From positions 32,698 through 96,697 of the forward strand of contig JADNRV010000186.1 of the NCBI GenBank assembly GCA_015499995.1: DNA of 64,000 nucleotides, given 5' to 3'. Made by a program: the position numbers and the translations under genes. Under the pieces are notes generated by a model. That model ran no database searches and was not told where the DNA came from. It saw nothing but the letters and a program-made list of their open reading frames with translations. This document shows positions 34,603 to 47,082 of the stretch, piece by piece; the stretch's first letter is position 1, and each line of letters begins with the position of its first letter. This DNA is from Flammula alnicola (lineage: Eukaryota; Basidiomycota; Agaricomycetes; Agaricales; Strophariaceae).

Positions 34603-37455
34603 CCTGAAGAAGTCTCAGTCGCCATTGCGGAAGGTTGTTATACCCGGCTCGCCCCTGCCGAATTCGCGCACAGAGAGTACTTGGGATCCTCGACCGCCAG
34701 ACCCTCCTAGCACTGGGGCAGAGAGCGAGGGGAGGATGCCGCCGAAGATGAGAAAGAAATGGATGCACCGTGAGGTGGAGGCCATGAAGGAGTCGAGTGG
34801 GAGTCCGGGTTCTGGGAGGAGCGAAAACGGCGTGGGCAGTCCAGGTGGAGATGGGCTTGAGCTTGGGTTTGACGGTGGTGGCGCAGGGACAAAGGTCGGG
34901 CTTGGGATTCGAGTCGAGTCGAATTGTGTTGTTACACCAGGTATTTTATTTTTATTGTATTCTTGAAATGAAGGAAGTAATTCGCTGATTGTAGATGGAC
35001 AAGTCCAGGATGGGGAAGAAACTCTGATGCCTCCGCCGCCCATGCTGGCCTCTCTCGATCCGACAACAGTCTCCTCCGTGCATGCTTCGCCTCTATCACC
35101 ATCTCTCTAGCTGCCAACACCATCTCCAATGCAATTCACCTCAGGAATGTCGCTATCTCCTGGCATCTAGATCGCCTCTATGTTGCCCCTAACATCCTTC
35201 GCCAACCTCTCTCTCCTGAGTCCGGCGATCCTCTCCCAATCCCAACACCCGACTTATCCGTTTCCGCGGTCGCCGAAGGAGCCATCTACAATCTGGAGCC
35301 CGCTGCGCCGCACCAGTAAACAGACCCCTTCCTTTAAATCTTCATTGTCACCGTCGTCATCAGCGACGCCGCCAGCACAGACATCGCCACTTCCACCTTT
35401 CTCCGATTTGAATCCTGAAACATCTGCTGCGACAGAGCAGGGCCGTGCTTCTCCTACACAACTTAGGTCTGCGGCAGATACAGGATATATACGGGTCGAA
35501 GAGGTGCCACGATTGGTGTCAACGAGCCCCGTAGCGTCCGAGAGAAGCTCGCCATCGGATCGTCCGATAACTCCTCCGCATTCTGATGAGTCGAAGATCG
35601 ACGACAAGATACCCCAGCCGAGTGTTGCGTGGCGCAGCCCCAGCTCTCCGCAAGATCCTTCGAGGAGGAAATGAAGCTCGGAAGACTCGACAGCGAGCTC
35701 AAGGTCGGGCTCGCGGTCGCCAACGGGTTCGACGCACGACGCTCATATGGTGGAGATGGAGGTGGACAAGCACGAGGCAGATGGTAGATCGCCTTTGCCT
35801 GCGCTGTTGACAGATGCCGTTACAGCATCCCTGGTCAACTCATCAGCCTCTGAGCTGCCTCCTCTGCCGTCAGCATCAACGACAATGACGAGCGAGAGCA
35901 TACAATCTACGGGTGCACCTGAACCCGAAGCACTGCCAGCGCAGCTGTCAGCTGTCGTCGAATCCTCCCCAGTGCCCGAGCCAGCACCGGAACCTCTCCT
36001 CGAACCCATACGCGAGCCTGAACCGCAGCCACAAGAACCCGCGCGTCCAGCATCCCCGCCTGCATAGCCAAAGGTCAAGCTCTCCCTACGCGACTTTGTG
36101 CTGAGGAAGAAGAGGCAGCGGGAGGAACTGGAGTTGACCAAGAGCGTGCAGGCATCGCCGCTGAGTGTTAGTTCGACCCTTGGAGGTGAGCAGGAGGGAG
36201 AGGCGGACGCTTCTGGGTCTGGGGCAGGACAGGATGCTTCTGGGTCGGAGCAGGTCATGTCCACGTCTACGGTCGTCTCTGCTTCGGGTTCTGAGGTCGA
36301 TAATGCAGCAGAGGCCGATGTGGGTGGAAAGGACATTGGAGGTGATGCCTTGGGGATGATGGATGGCGGTGGCAGAGGCAAATTAGCTGCAGTCATTGAC
36401 TCCTTGCCGGACACGATGGAGGGTGTCGAGAGTTCTACGACTGCGTCGATTCGTGATGGCTCTGCGGAAACGAAGAGCGAAGGACAACCCATTCGCAGAC
36501 ATAGCCCTGCCGGCATCAGGGGCGAAGACATCGAGATGGCACTACCACCGCTTGCCATTGCCGCGCCGGTACCTATAGTCAAGCCATTCAATCCCAATCC
36601 TACGTTGAATGGATATCGTCAACCGCCCGAGCAAGCTCCGTCACCGTCTCCTATACCATCGAAACCTCCTCTTCCCCTTCGCATGGACTCCCCGCCTTCT
36701 ATGTTTCCCTCTTACTCTACCCGTGAGGCGAAGCAAGAACTCGTCGAGAACCCTATCAGTGGGCTGTCCGCATCTCGCCCAGCGTTCGTCAAGTCATATC
36801 CTTTACCGACCCCACCAGGGCTACATCCCACCCATCAACGACATTCTATGGCTCTGGAGCGTTCTATCTCGCCTATCAGTCCCGATCTTGGCCTGAAATC
36901 CCATTCTCGTCGAGCCTCACATGAAGATGGAGAGGTCGACGAAGCCTCTCCACCTCATCCGTCTTCCCAGCGGCTCAACCCCCAAGCCCAGCTACCTTCA
37001 TCCCGAAGTCGAGAGCCTTCTCCACTTTCCAACCTCCTTCTCAGTCGCATTCTCCACCGACGGGGCCTAGGTCCTTCCATGCACCCTCGGCTTCTCCCTC
37101 CCCTGCCTTCAACGGCAGTAGCGTAGGCGGATCGCACTATCGACCACCGCCGCCTACACATGTCGCCCCGGCTGCTACCAATGCAACGGTGAATAACAAT
37201 CGACCGCCTCCGCCGAGTGCCCCACGCGCGCTGCGACGGTATATGCTGTCGAATAGACCCACAGCAGCAGCTGCTCCTCCAGGAGTCAGTTCCGCGTCGT
37301 CGCACTCGCAGTCGTATATCCACGGAGGATCACAGTACATCCCGTGAGGACCGTCGGCAGATCGTGATAGAGATAGAGACAGGTCATTGGATTGGGAGAA
37401 TAGGCATTATCGTGCACCGCGGAGGCTTGGTGGAGGTCAAGGTTGGGGCAGATAG
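34603..37455 (+). pseudogene. Remnant resembling the disordered tail of a SET-domain (Set3/MLL5-like) protein
   Basis: One reading frame runs from about 35030 to about 37020, interrupted by stops at 35108 (TAG), 35168 (TAG), 35672 (TGA) and 36065 (TAG). It shifts by one frame near 37020, meets TGA at 37345 and ends at 37453. Between the stops the translation is continuous Ser/Pro/Glu-rich sequence. Recognisable blocks are KVKLSLRDFVLRKKRQREE (about 36070), SRRASHEDGEVDEASPP (about 36910), FNGSSVGGSHYRPPPP (about 37110) and GPSADRDRDRDRSLDW (about 37348). I associate these with the C-terminal half of basidiomycete PHD/SET proteins. No SET or PHD domain is present in the window. Upstream exons (about 34603-34940 and 34995-35107) appear to belong to it. 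The SET assignment is from memory and moderate. Confidence 0.5.
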
Positions 37456-37893
37456 TGCTACTGATTATGGTTTGTTCAGGTTGTTTTCTGTGTTTGGGTT
37501 CGGTGTTCGTCTTCCTTATTCTTCATTATTTCGTTTCGATTTCGCTTCGTGTTTTAATTTGGTATTGTACCATTTTTTCTGGGACTTGTTCTCCTTAGGC
37601 ACTCTACCTCTATTCCCTTGTTTTCTTTCGTTCTTTTTCTTTTCCAGTTTGTATGTCCGTTGAGATGTCGACAATTACTCGGTATGGATCGCGGTAGCCG
37701 CCCCTTTGCAGGGTACTTATATACAATTTGAATGTGCTACGATGTATATTGGTCATTTTTTTCGGAGCGGACGAGCAATGGACGAGGAAGAAACATGTGT
37801 ATTTGCAATGACCAAAAGAATTACGGTGTATACAACATATTGTACAAAAAAGTGTTGCCAAGCTGCGTATTTCTTGAGGTTGTCGACGATGGC
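37456..37893. other. Intergenic between SET-like remnant and MYND gene
   Basis: The stretch is T-rich and looks like 3' untranslated DNA of the pseudogene followed by the 3' flank of the MYND gene. No further gene is seen. Confidence 0.4.
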
Positions 37894-38688
37894 TTAGGTT
37901 CTGGCGGCACGTTTGGTGGTACGTCTGGCGGCACGTCTGGCACCCAATTCCTCCAAGGCTTCCCTAACAAGTGTTTCCTCTCGGCTGAGGATGGCACGAC
38001 GAATGTCCGGTTCAGGGATTGATGGGTGGAAGTCACTAGGAAAGTCCGGGAACAAGAAAGGGTGGGTGATGGTGGTGACAGTGCGTTCCGCGTCGGCATT
38101 GGGGACTAAGGGATGAACTATATACCCAATGCAGACTGACGGAAACCGAACTTCGAGCCGTTCGCGAACCACAGCAGCTCGTTCAGCTGGGAGACGCCAA
38201 ATATCAACCAGCTCTGCTGATACAAAGGTGACCCGATTCCACCGTTGTGGGGGTGGATCCCGGATGGTTTGAAGGCGAACCTCCAAGAATTTTGCCTGTG
38301 CAATGGGGAGGAATTCCAGGCGTCGATCACCACGCAGGGATGCGTAGAGCGGTAATCCCAGTTGATTGAGCGCAATTGAAAGCAATAAATTGGCGAACTT
38401 AAGGTCGTACGCTCGTATGATCTTGTCCCGATCTTGATTGACATCGCGGTTGATGCAGAATAACTTGTGAATCGGCCAATCGACCGCCTGGCAATCTCGG
38501 TCCTGTGATGATAGATGTTAGAAATTAATGTAAGCATATAAGGAAAGTATACGCACACAATAGGATTTTGTTCCGCAGTCCTTGCAACACTTGATAGCGT
38601 GCACCGGAATAACAGTGCCACACCCTCCGCAGAGTGGGGTGTGCTCCGGAAATACGTCGGCAGACTGGGAGTTTGGTGGGGCTGACAT
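37894..38688 (-). CDS. MYND zinc-finger protein
   Basis: ATG 38686-38688 starts MSAPPNSQSADVFPEH. The first exon carries CGGCG and CCKDCGTKSYC, and after an intron (gtgcgt near 38555 to about 38503) the second exon continues DRDCQAVDWPIHKLFC. Together this is the C-x2-C...C-x2-C...YC-x3-C...W..HK..C pattern of a MYND finger, a protein-interaction zinc module. The remaining roughly 170 residues are one open exon with a helical, Arg-rich end and TAA at 37894-37896. No SET domain follows, unlike SMYD proteins. Small MYND proteins of this kind are numerous in mushrooms and mostly uncharacterised. The frame is intact, so this is one of the better host-gene candidates. Confidence 0.75.
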
Positions 38689-39378
38689 TGCGATGGGGGA
38701 GCTGGCTGTTCATACTATGGCTTTTATTGAGCCTTGATTTGCGATTAACTTTTCTTTGGGCAGGAGATCGCAAAGCTTAAGCACTGTGCCACAATCATGT
38801 CACATAATCTTTTTTGACAGACACACAGTCACCTTGATATCAATAAGTTTTGAGGTTTGGGACCTATTTCTCCCCCATAGCATAGTATCATGCTGGATGG
38901 CCCCGGGACAACCACATATGATGGAGAGACTTGGCCGTGGAACTGACTTGGCCGGCGGAACTGATTTCCAAAGGAGGCGTGGTAAACAGACCACCAACTA
39001 ACCAACCCATCACGCCACTTATTCCTCTATTCCCTCGTCGCGTACGATGGCTTTGACTTTTCCCACTTCCCACTCCTTTTTCCGCACGCGTGGCCCATGA
39101 GGCCTGAGGCATCAGGTGAGAACATTCGATCCATCGCCAGCGGTGCATATGATCTGACCTTGGGCAGTGTTGCTTCTGCTCTTCACTGTTGGTGGAGCTT
39201 CAGTGGCATCCAATTGTCACTTTTCTTTTTTTATGCTTTCCTTGCTCGCCCAAATCTTACCGCCACTCGCGTTTGTTCTTGGTCTTCCTCTTGATGTTCT
39301 ACTTTTTTCCGTTCTTCCTCTCCCTTCTTGTCCATGCACCCAACCGAGGTAACTCAACTTTCATCAACCAACCCACAG
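38689..39378. other. Intergenic, no gene supported
   Basis: Short frames occur on both strands, with nothing recognised before the DAHP synthase exon. Confidence 0.4.
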
Positions 39379-39519
39379 ACGCGAATTCGAGGCGATCGTT
39401 GACGGTCTCTCCGACGCCCTCGATTTCAGCCGTGCGATTGGCGCTGATGCTGGAGGGGCGCATGCCTACGAACAAGGAGGCGGAAGGGGGACGTTGGGCG
39501 AGGTAGATTTTTATACGAG
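39379..39519 (+). pseudogene. Single orphan exon of class II DAHP synthase
   Basis: Between a cacag acceptor and a gtatgt donor a 141-base exon reads REFEAIVDGLSDALDFSRAI, then a GADAGG stretch, GGGRGTLGEV and DFYTR. The ALDF..AIGAD, GGGRG and VDFYT blocks match class II 3-deoxy-7-phosphoheptulonate synthase, the first enzyme of the shikimate pathway. No neighbouring exon of that enzyme is found on either side, so this is a fragment left by duplication or capture and not a working gene. Confidence 0.5.
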
Positions 39520-39894
39520 GTATGTCCTGTATTTCTTCCATCATGTTTTAATGGCAGCAGCATGCCAAAACGTTCAAAGTGCAACAAGCGTGCAGAGGTG
39601 GCATTTTCCATTCCCCTTCAAACATCATGCTTCTCTATAGGCCAAGTGTAAACTAGCCATGAATTATATTGTGTCATTGCTAGACGAATACCCATTCTAC
39701 CGGAATTTATCACATTGATATATTGCTCTCAATGTTTCTCACGGCCTGGCACAAGCGTCGCACTCCGGCCTGCTGCGGTTACAAAGAGCACCGACGGAAA
39801 GGTGAAGGCAACCTGCATTCTAAGGGTGTTGTATTCTGGGAACCCCGTCATTGAAAAAATATAATACGCAGCGACGATGACACATGAAGCTCAT

Positions 39895-40085
39895 ACATGG
39901 TGGTGTGTGCGTAGTGCGTGATGCTGTGTGGTGCGTAATGCGTGATGAACGGTGCGTGGTGCATGACGATCGATGTAGGTGCGTGGTGCGTGGTGCGTGG
40001 TGCGTGGTGCGTGGTGCGTGATGAGGGTGCGTGATGCGTGATGAGGGTGCGTGATGCGTGATGCGCGTTGTGTGATGCGTGACGT
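39895..40085. repeat. GTGCGTGRT minisatellite
   Basis: This tract is built of diverged 7-9 base units (gtgcgtggt, gtgcgtgat, gatgagg). The most regular run is near 39978-40023. It lies about 300 bp upstream of the JmjC-like gene. Open frames across it are repeat artefacts. Confidence 0.8.
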
Positions 40086-40383
40086 ATTGTGACGGTACGC
40101 GTTGCGAACCAAAATTTGCCGCGACTTACCCATCTCTACCACACCGTCTTTTGCTCGATCTCTCCTCTCTTCTTCGGATCCTCGGTAGTGCTTTGAGTGA
40201 TACTCAAGTTTGCCTCAAACCCGAATCAGTAGTGCTCAGTGTACTACACTGGTCTGCTGCGTTCAGGTTTTCGTCTTCACTTCACCGCTGTACGGTCGAG
40301 GGCCCTGGATTTTTTCATTTCCTCACTTCGCACCTGAAAATCCTCTCAATTTTTCTCTGAAATATGTCGTCAGGTGAGTGCTC

Positions 40384-42563
40384 ATGCTTTGTATCAATTT
40401 CATGACTTCTGAAGCGGAAGGCTACCTCCAGGATCGTCTCAGAGCCATCCGAGTATGTACTTTCAGATTTATTTTTAGGAAACATGAGATAAATTATTAC
40501 CATATTTCAGTTAAAGTAGATGCGGAGGGCCCGCAAGTGAAAGGGAAGCACCTTGGCGGATACAGCGTCTATTTCTCCAGCGAGGCCCCCGCTCCCCACT
40601 CCGGAATCAACTTTGGCTCAGGAGACATTTGGCTCTCAACTCCCCAGTTTGAATTCGCTAGACGCGAGAGAAATGACCACGGAACCAAGGCAAACATGTC
40701 GAAATACGTCGAAACAGGGGTGGTATCCTACTACAACGGAAATCTATGGAAAGTGATCGACGCGGATGCTTCAAAGGAGAAAGACCCTAAAATTCAGCAC
40801 CCAGACAGCAGAAGCGTCAGAATCGACATGCAGCGTCTCTCGTGGAGGTCCAATACCTCCTTTTCCTCAGGAGCTTCGAGGGCTAATAAATCGAACGTAA
40901 AAGAGGAGCCGTCTATCAAGGGCTCCTTGACTTCGGAGCCTTCACGAGCTAGCACGTCGAAGCAAAAAGAGGAGCCGTCGAAAGAGGATGGGCCGTCTCT
41001 TCATTCAGAGAGTATACGGCAGTCTGTATCCGAATCTGGCCCTCCAGTAGATCCTCGTTTCATGGACATAGACTGTGCGTTTATAATTCTGATTACATGA
41101 AGTCGTACATCTGACCGTTTATCTAGGGGAGGAAAATGCGCAAGAACAGGGAAAAAGTAAGTACTCAAAGCTATATTCTCTAATAATCAAGCCGCTTATT
41201 GGGCTAAGTAGACGATGAAAGGGTTCAAAATATCCCAAATACGGACAAGGATGATGATGGATTTCCAAGACGTCCGTAGAACATCTCTCTTTCTCTCCTC
41301 AACGCTCACATAATTGCAGCCTCCTGTCCGGAGAATCAATGGATAGTGGACCTTTATAAGGAATGGACATCAGTTCCCATCTCCTACGTCAAACCAACGC
41401 AAGAGGCGGGAGCGGCTGCCCTTAGGCTCCTAATGGAACTCCAGGAACCCCTTCCGAAATGCCCTCACCCAGACTCCAAAGTCGTACTGCTCCAGCATCA
41501 GATACTGTCTGAAGTCAAGCCGAGGGAGACGGACATCCTCCTTGATCTCATGTCGATGACACAATGCCGGGGTGTTGACATAGCCACCCAAACCATACCT
41601 GGATCGATCGCTGCAGTCGAGGTCTTGCAGTCGATAATCTATTCTGGAGATAAGGAATGGAAAGATGGCGACAAGATTTTCTCCATTTTAAACCTTCCTG
41701 CGCCTAACTTGATGAAATGTCGGCTCAAATGCCCAGAGGATATCTCTGGGAAACAACCTGACATTGTCCATTTCTCTTCAACAGGAATGGCCGACGACAT
41801 TCATTGGGAATCTGTTATCTGCGGAAGAGGCGCGTTGACTAATTGCCATATCGATGAATGGATAATGGCGATATACATGGCCCATGTCAGTGGGAAAAAA
41901 CTTTGGTTCTTCTGGCCCCCGACTCCTGAAAATATCAAGATATTCGCCAACCACCACTTGTCCAAAGATACATTCACGATATGCGAAGGTATCAAAATGT
42001 TTAGCGGTCTTGAGCTTCTTTTACTCGATGACGACCAGGTCGCATGGCACATGGTACCTGGAACCATTCACGCCGTCATGACGTTCTCAAAACTCGCTTC
42101 TCACACTGGATTTTACTACATATGCAAGAAACAGCTTTCTCAAGTGCAGGATGTAGTTGGCGCAGTTCTTGACGTGATCAAGGAGCTTGATCAGACGGGA
42201 AATTCCCATGGAGTAGCACGGGCTGACGATATTTTGGAGAATCTTTCGTCCGTCAGTCTCCCTCTTTGGACGTCACTCACGGAAAAGATGAAAAAGAAGA
42301 GATGTCCTCAGAAGGATCATAAGGACATCGAGGCATGGATAAAAAAGGTTCAAGCACTCGTTTCTCTTCATGAAGGTCGTAGGCCATGGATGGCACAGAA
42401 CCAGGAACCCAGCTCAGACGACGGTTCCAGAAACAAAAAACGGTTGGGAAGCGAAGTATCTGATGCCACTGGCTCGAAAAATGCATCAAAGACCAAGAAA
42501 AGAAAGGTGAGTATGAATCCAGGCATAGCATTTGTTCGCTCTTGACAAATTTTATAGATGTAA
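40384..42563 (+). CDS. JmjC-like (cupin-fold dioxygenase) protein
   Basis: The start is uncertain: ATG 40384 or 40402 lies in the long open exon that runs to about 41074. Small exons near 41132-41156, 41211-41276 and from 41320 join in frame to the main exon, which ends at about 42508; a last exon of ATG TAA gives the stop at 42561-42563. The N-terminal third is Ser/Lys/Glu-rich and probably disordered. The core has NCHIDEW (about 41840), VSGKKLWFFWPPTPEN (about 41885) and MVPGTIHAVMTFSK (about 42050). HxD plus a downstream His, with a Lys between them, is the Fe(II)/2-oxoglutarate pattern of JmjC domains, many of which demethylate histones. The end is basic (KNASKTKKRK), which suggests nuclear location. 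No frame damage was seen. Substrate is unknown. Confidence 0.7.
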
Positions 42564-43421
42564 CAGCATTCCTAGAAGTACATTCAGCACCCATACCCTC
42601 AACCCACCAGAATATCATACATTCGGAGTCTATTTTACGACAGTATTTGGAGGCTTGTCCCTATTACCCGACTTTTTTATTTTATTTTTTGTTATCTTAC
42701 ACTTTCATATTTTTCGCCGACCGTTCGAAGAAGTCAATCCATGCTCTCTATGCTTGAAAAAAGACGCAGTTCGATGCCAACACCCTTGTGTCAAATCTTT
42801 GCTGCCACTTGGCTTAGCGAGGCGAGAGTAGGTCCGGTTTCTGTGAGATCTGCTGGTGGAAGCGCCAAGATGTTCTGCTGGATGGGGTCGCGATAAGCAA
42901 ATGAGCCCTGTAAAATACTGTGCAGGGCAGGACCTTTGTCTCCCCGCTCTTCACCATTGAGGTGCCCCCGTGCGGCCTAAACATCGCTACTAAGCATTGC
43001 TATGGGGACGTCGTGTTGAAATCTCCTGAAGCCTTGCTCCAAAAGCCTTCCGAGGAATGGACGCGTTTCGTCTGTATCAGCGATATGAATTCACGGAGCG
43101 GAAGCGGCGGAGAGGTCGCGAAGACGAGATGTGGGACGTTAGCGAAAGCCGGGGTGGGCCCTACCTGCAATGCTGACCCTTTCACTCCGAAGTACTTACT
43201 CTGTCTATGACAACAAGGTGGGCAAGAGCAGCCACGTCGCCACCTCAAAGTCCAGCCCACTTTGGCTCATCCAACCTCCAGCAGGCTGTTCTGCTCTCTC
43301 TGCCCTTCCTACCAAAACTGCGCATGAAGACGACTCCAACTCGCAGTCTTCCGTCGTGTTCATCAGGAAAACCCTCATCAGCAATTTTCGGCCAAACGGC
43401 CCGAATTAGCACCACTAGGTG
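42564..43421. other. Intergenic with broken Cys-rich fragments
   Basis: Near 42735-42825 a frame gives CSLCLKKDAVRCQHPC, and in another frame near 42840-42903 FCEICWWKRQ. They may be remains of a zinc-binding gene with a frameshift, but I cannot name it. The rest is non-coding as far as I can see. Confidence 0.3.
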
Positions 43422-43593
43422 AAATTTGCGCATTCAGATGTCTAATTAGACGATCGAGGAAGTGTAGCTCGCATAATTGTTGAAAATTTTGCATATTCAA
43501 ACCCACTTTTGACTAATTCAAGTCCATCCCATCTCCCAGTGTTCCAGAGGGCAGCGGAGTAATGCTGTACCATTCAGATGACATTGAACGAGT

Positions 43594-46500
43594 TTAGAAG
43601 AAAGATATTCTATAAAAATGCTTGTCCATAAAGCTATTTACATAGAATGTCCCACAGCGATCGAGAACATTACTGGTTGTCCATTCCTGAGGTGCGAAAC
43701 GGCCAAACCTTGGATAGAGGTGGACACTACGCCGAATCTGATCTACTGGGATGATACTGGCGACATGTGTCCCATCGGTATCACGTAGAGGCGAGATATT
43801 GTAAAGAAGATGATTCGGATCGGGCTCATCTTGAAGGGCAGAGAACCATTGGATGTAAGCAAGATGCTCGGGAACGTCCACTTCGTGATTGAACATGATG
43901 TGGCGTAACTTTTTAGGAATGGAAAAAATGACACGTATGCGACCCACACGGTATCTGTCGACTCCAACGTCCTCGCCGGACCCGTCATTGATCCACGCAG
44001 TATCGAATCTGGACGGAATGGTCTTTCCACGTCCATCAATCTTGCATGGGCGAACGTGGATAGCGTCAGATGTCGTCTGAAGGGAGGTGAAGGGGTCAGT
44101 TCGTAAAAACTTGAGCCTTTGCCAGACTGGAATCCACGTGAAAGGTATGCGAACACCCCATATCTTGCGTTCAACCTGGACCCGAGTCAAATCCGGTTCA
44201 TTTAAGAGGACCGTGTAACGGGCGAGTGCATTGCGGAAATGCGTGGCGCCATAGCCTGAATCCGAGATAATATCCTCCAGGGGCACTGCACGGACAGTGG
44301 GGTGCTTGGCAAGATTGAAAGCACGGTCAAGCTCTAGACCAGGCGGGGTCCATTCCTTCATTTCGGGGAGTGGAGAGCCACTGAGGCGCCATTGAACAAA
44401 TTGCTCGTGGCGGAAGATCTTCTCCTTGCGTTCCAACCAAACCGTCATCTGAGGAAACTCGTCTTTGTGGTTCGTTGCTTCATATGCGTCTTTTGCGAAA
44501 TCGATGTGAAGGCGTTCAGTGTATTCCGTATTGACGTTATCAGTGGTGCCGTAGAGTTTGATCATATCGACGTAATGGTTTGCGAAGTGAAGTTTGGGAA
44601 TGTTGAAGCCTTCGCGAATTCCTAGGTCGACAAAGATGTCTTTATTTTCGTGGAAGCGGTTGAGAGCGTCTTCAAGTAGTCCAAGAGTGTCGTCAGTGTG
44701 AACAGGAAGCTGGGCAAGATATAGGAAGTCCATGAGAGAGCGAACTGCACGTACAAGTCGAATGTTCGACATTCCGTCTGGCAATTGGATATCGATAACG
44801 AGCCCGAGAAGAATGCGGCACATCTGGTCGTGCTCTTGACCTGATATACGAGATAAGCTGGTGATTCCCTTCACAAAGTGGCGGATATTGTGGTTGGGGG
44901 GCATGCGCCGACAGCGAGCATCGATCTCGGCAGCACCACAGGCTTCTGTAACCCATTTGATGAGATGCTTGACGACGCCTTGATAAAGTTGGTGAAGAAC
45001 GTCGGGGGTGATTGACCGAAAGATGTGGGCATAAGGTAGGTTGCTCCAGAAAGGTTGAATAACGGGTTTGATTCCAGCAGATTGGCAAGTCTGCAAGAAC
45101 CCGTCGGGGTCCCCATCAAATGAATCCAGAGCAGCCAAAATGCGTTCAAGGTCACGCAAATCTGGATCACCGGATGGTATAAACGTCCCAAATTCATCGT
45201 GTGGGGTTGTGCACGTTGGGCATTGTCCAGTATAGGTGCAAGTCACCAAGACCTGCTCAGGGTAATCACCCACAAAACATGCGAGAATTGGATGTGTGCG
45301 TCTGGTCAGCCCATCGCCGCTCGTCATAAAGATACCCGAGAGGCCGGCCTCTTCGAGCGGTTTGAGAATCTTACCCATGCATGCATGGTATAGATTTGAG
45401 AGGAGGCGTCGCCGTGAAGCTTGGTTGGTGACACCTTCAAGACGAGTGGTGGGAAGGTAACCAAGAAGAACATAGGCATGCTTTGAAGGTTTGCGACGGA
45501 TTTCTTTCGGGATGTTGCCGATAGTTAGGTAGAGTGGGTATGCACTTTTGTTGCGAAACAATGTGAGTTGAGTTTTATCTGTCGAGACGATGATTGGGAG
45601 GATTGTTGCGCCTGGATTCTGCTCTTCGAGTGACTTCTATAATGGGACGTGGGACTTTCATGAGATGGATGAAGATTGTTGATCGATATCAATCAACGTA
45701 CTTGTGTTGCCCACCACCACTTTCCCGTATTCATGTCATGGTAGAGTCTCGTTTGCATGCCCTCATCCGTGAAGTGCTTCTCCGGCAAGAAGATCAGATA
45801 AGGTGCGAAGTCTGGGTCACTATAGAGCGCCTTGATGCATTCAATGATATCTCGAAAATAGACATCACAGACTTCTCCACCGATCAAGACTTCATGGCGT
45901 TGAAATCGCGGTCGGCCAGGAAGGGAGTTGTCAATGATCTTGTTTAACTCAGCGGTGCTCGAGAACGAGAGTCCGAGGGCCTCTGGTACCTATACGGAAG
46001 AAGTCAGAGAGGAGTCTTGCGACATGCAGTGGTACGTACCCCTTCAATGGCCATCAGTTCGTCGAACGCCGTTGAACCAGGTCCTCGCAGCTTCTGCCAT
46101 TTGGCCATCAGCCAGTCTCGCTCAGAGGAGAATGGGCTATACGGGTTGTCAATGCCTCCAAGAACTTCACGATAGCGTTCATTTTCAGGCAAGCCATCGA
46201 CGGCATAGACCTTGCCTGCCTGACCAAAGGGGAAGTGCACAACATGCGGCTTCGACCTAAGCCCCTCCTCTGCACCTCCTCGTAGACGCATTGCTGGTCC
46301 CGTTGGCTCATCTGCAGGATCTGCGGTAGCTCCAGGTGAATCGGATGGAGTGGAAGAAGGTTGAGGCTCAAAGGTACGCTCAGCTTCCAGTCTTGATTCG
46401 AGGTCGGCCATAGCAGCCTCATAATCGTCGATTTCAGCATCTTCTTGCTGGTCCACTTCGCCACATGCTTGGCCCCCACCCTCAACATCACTGCCCTCGT

Positions 46501-46852
46501 CTTCGACCATTCCAAAATCTCCAGGACTATAAGAGTCATAATTTCCGAAGAAATCTCCACGAGAATCGATGTTCATTGAAGCGGACTCTTCATCTTCGAA
46601 TTTTGGAAGTGGTGCACTCTCTCCTGAAGCAGACGCATTCACCTGATCAGGAATCTTGCTGTCTCCGTCTGCCTCTGTTGAGGTGAACGGTGCTGTACTG
46701 TCCTCTGGTATGTGAACCGTCTTCTTCTTCCTCGTTTTCGGTGCTGAATTCTGAGGCCCGGCAGCATGACATTTTGGATTTTTGCTCTGTCGGACGTGGG
46801 TAGCGTAGCCGCTGCGTTTGAATCCAGAGCCACAGGCGCAAATGACAAGCAT
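43594..46852 (-). CDS. Plavaka-type transposase 2, apparently intact
   Basis: ATG 46850-46852 starts MLVICACGSGFKRSGYATHV, a CxC...H...C finger. A long acidic region follows, with VVHFPFGQAGKVY (about 46235). The first exon ends near 46040 (gtacgt donor). Exon 2 begins VPEALGLSFSSTAELN (about 45990) and ends near 45700. Exon 3 begins KSLEEQNPGATILPIIVSTD (about 45635) and runs to the stop at 43594. Key blocks are STDKTQLTLFRNKSAYPLY (about 45575), CPTC (about 45215), SITPDVLHQLYQGVVKHLI (about 45000) and ERLHIDFAKDAYEATNHKDE (about 44510-44450). This is the second major Plavaka subtype and not a copy of transposase 1. No stop or frameshift was seen in about 1,030 residues. It is divergent from the DUF6532-like gene, with 230 bp between the starts. 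Confidence 0.85.
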
Positions 46853-47082
46853 TTTGGTGAGGATATGTGGACTTGGAAGTGTTGGCGGGCGCCGGGACGT
46901 CTGATGGAGGAAATTTTAAGTCCAAACAATGGAATACATTCCACCTTACACTTGTTTGTTTTTCGCTTCAGCCACCACCTATTCTCCTTCATATTCAATA
47001 CGTCTCCTTCGCATCCCAACTTTTCATCAAATTCAATACTTTTCTTTCATATTCTCTCGTATTCTCTCATAATCTTTCCTCC

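Noticed and set aside
39891..40142. A minus-strand frame rich in Arg, Thr and His
   Set aside because: It is produced by the gtgcgtggt minisatellite.
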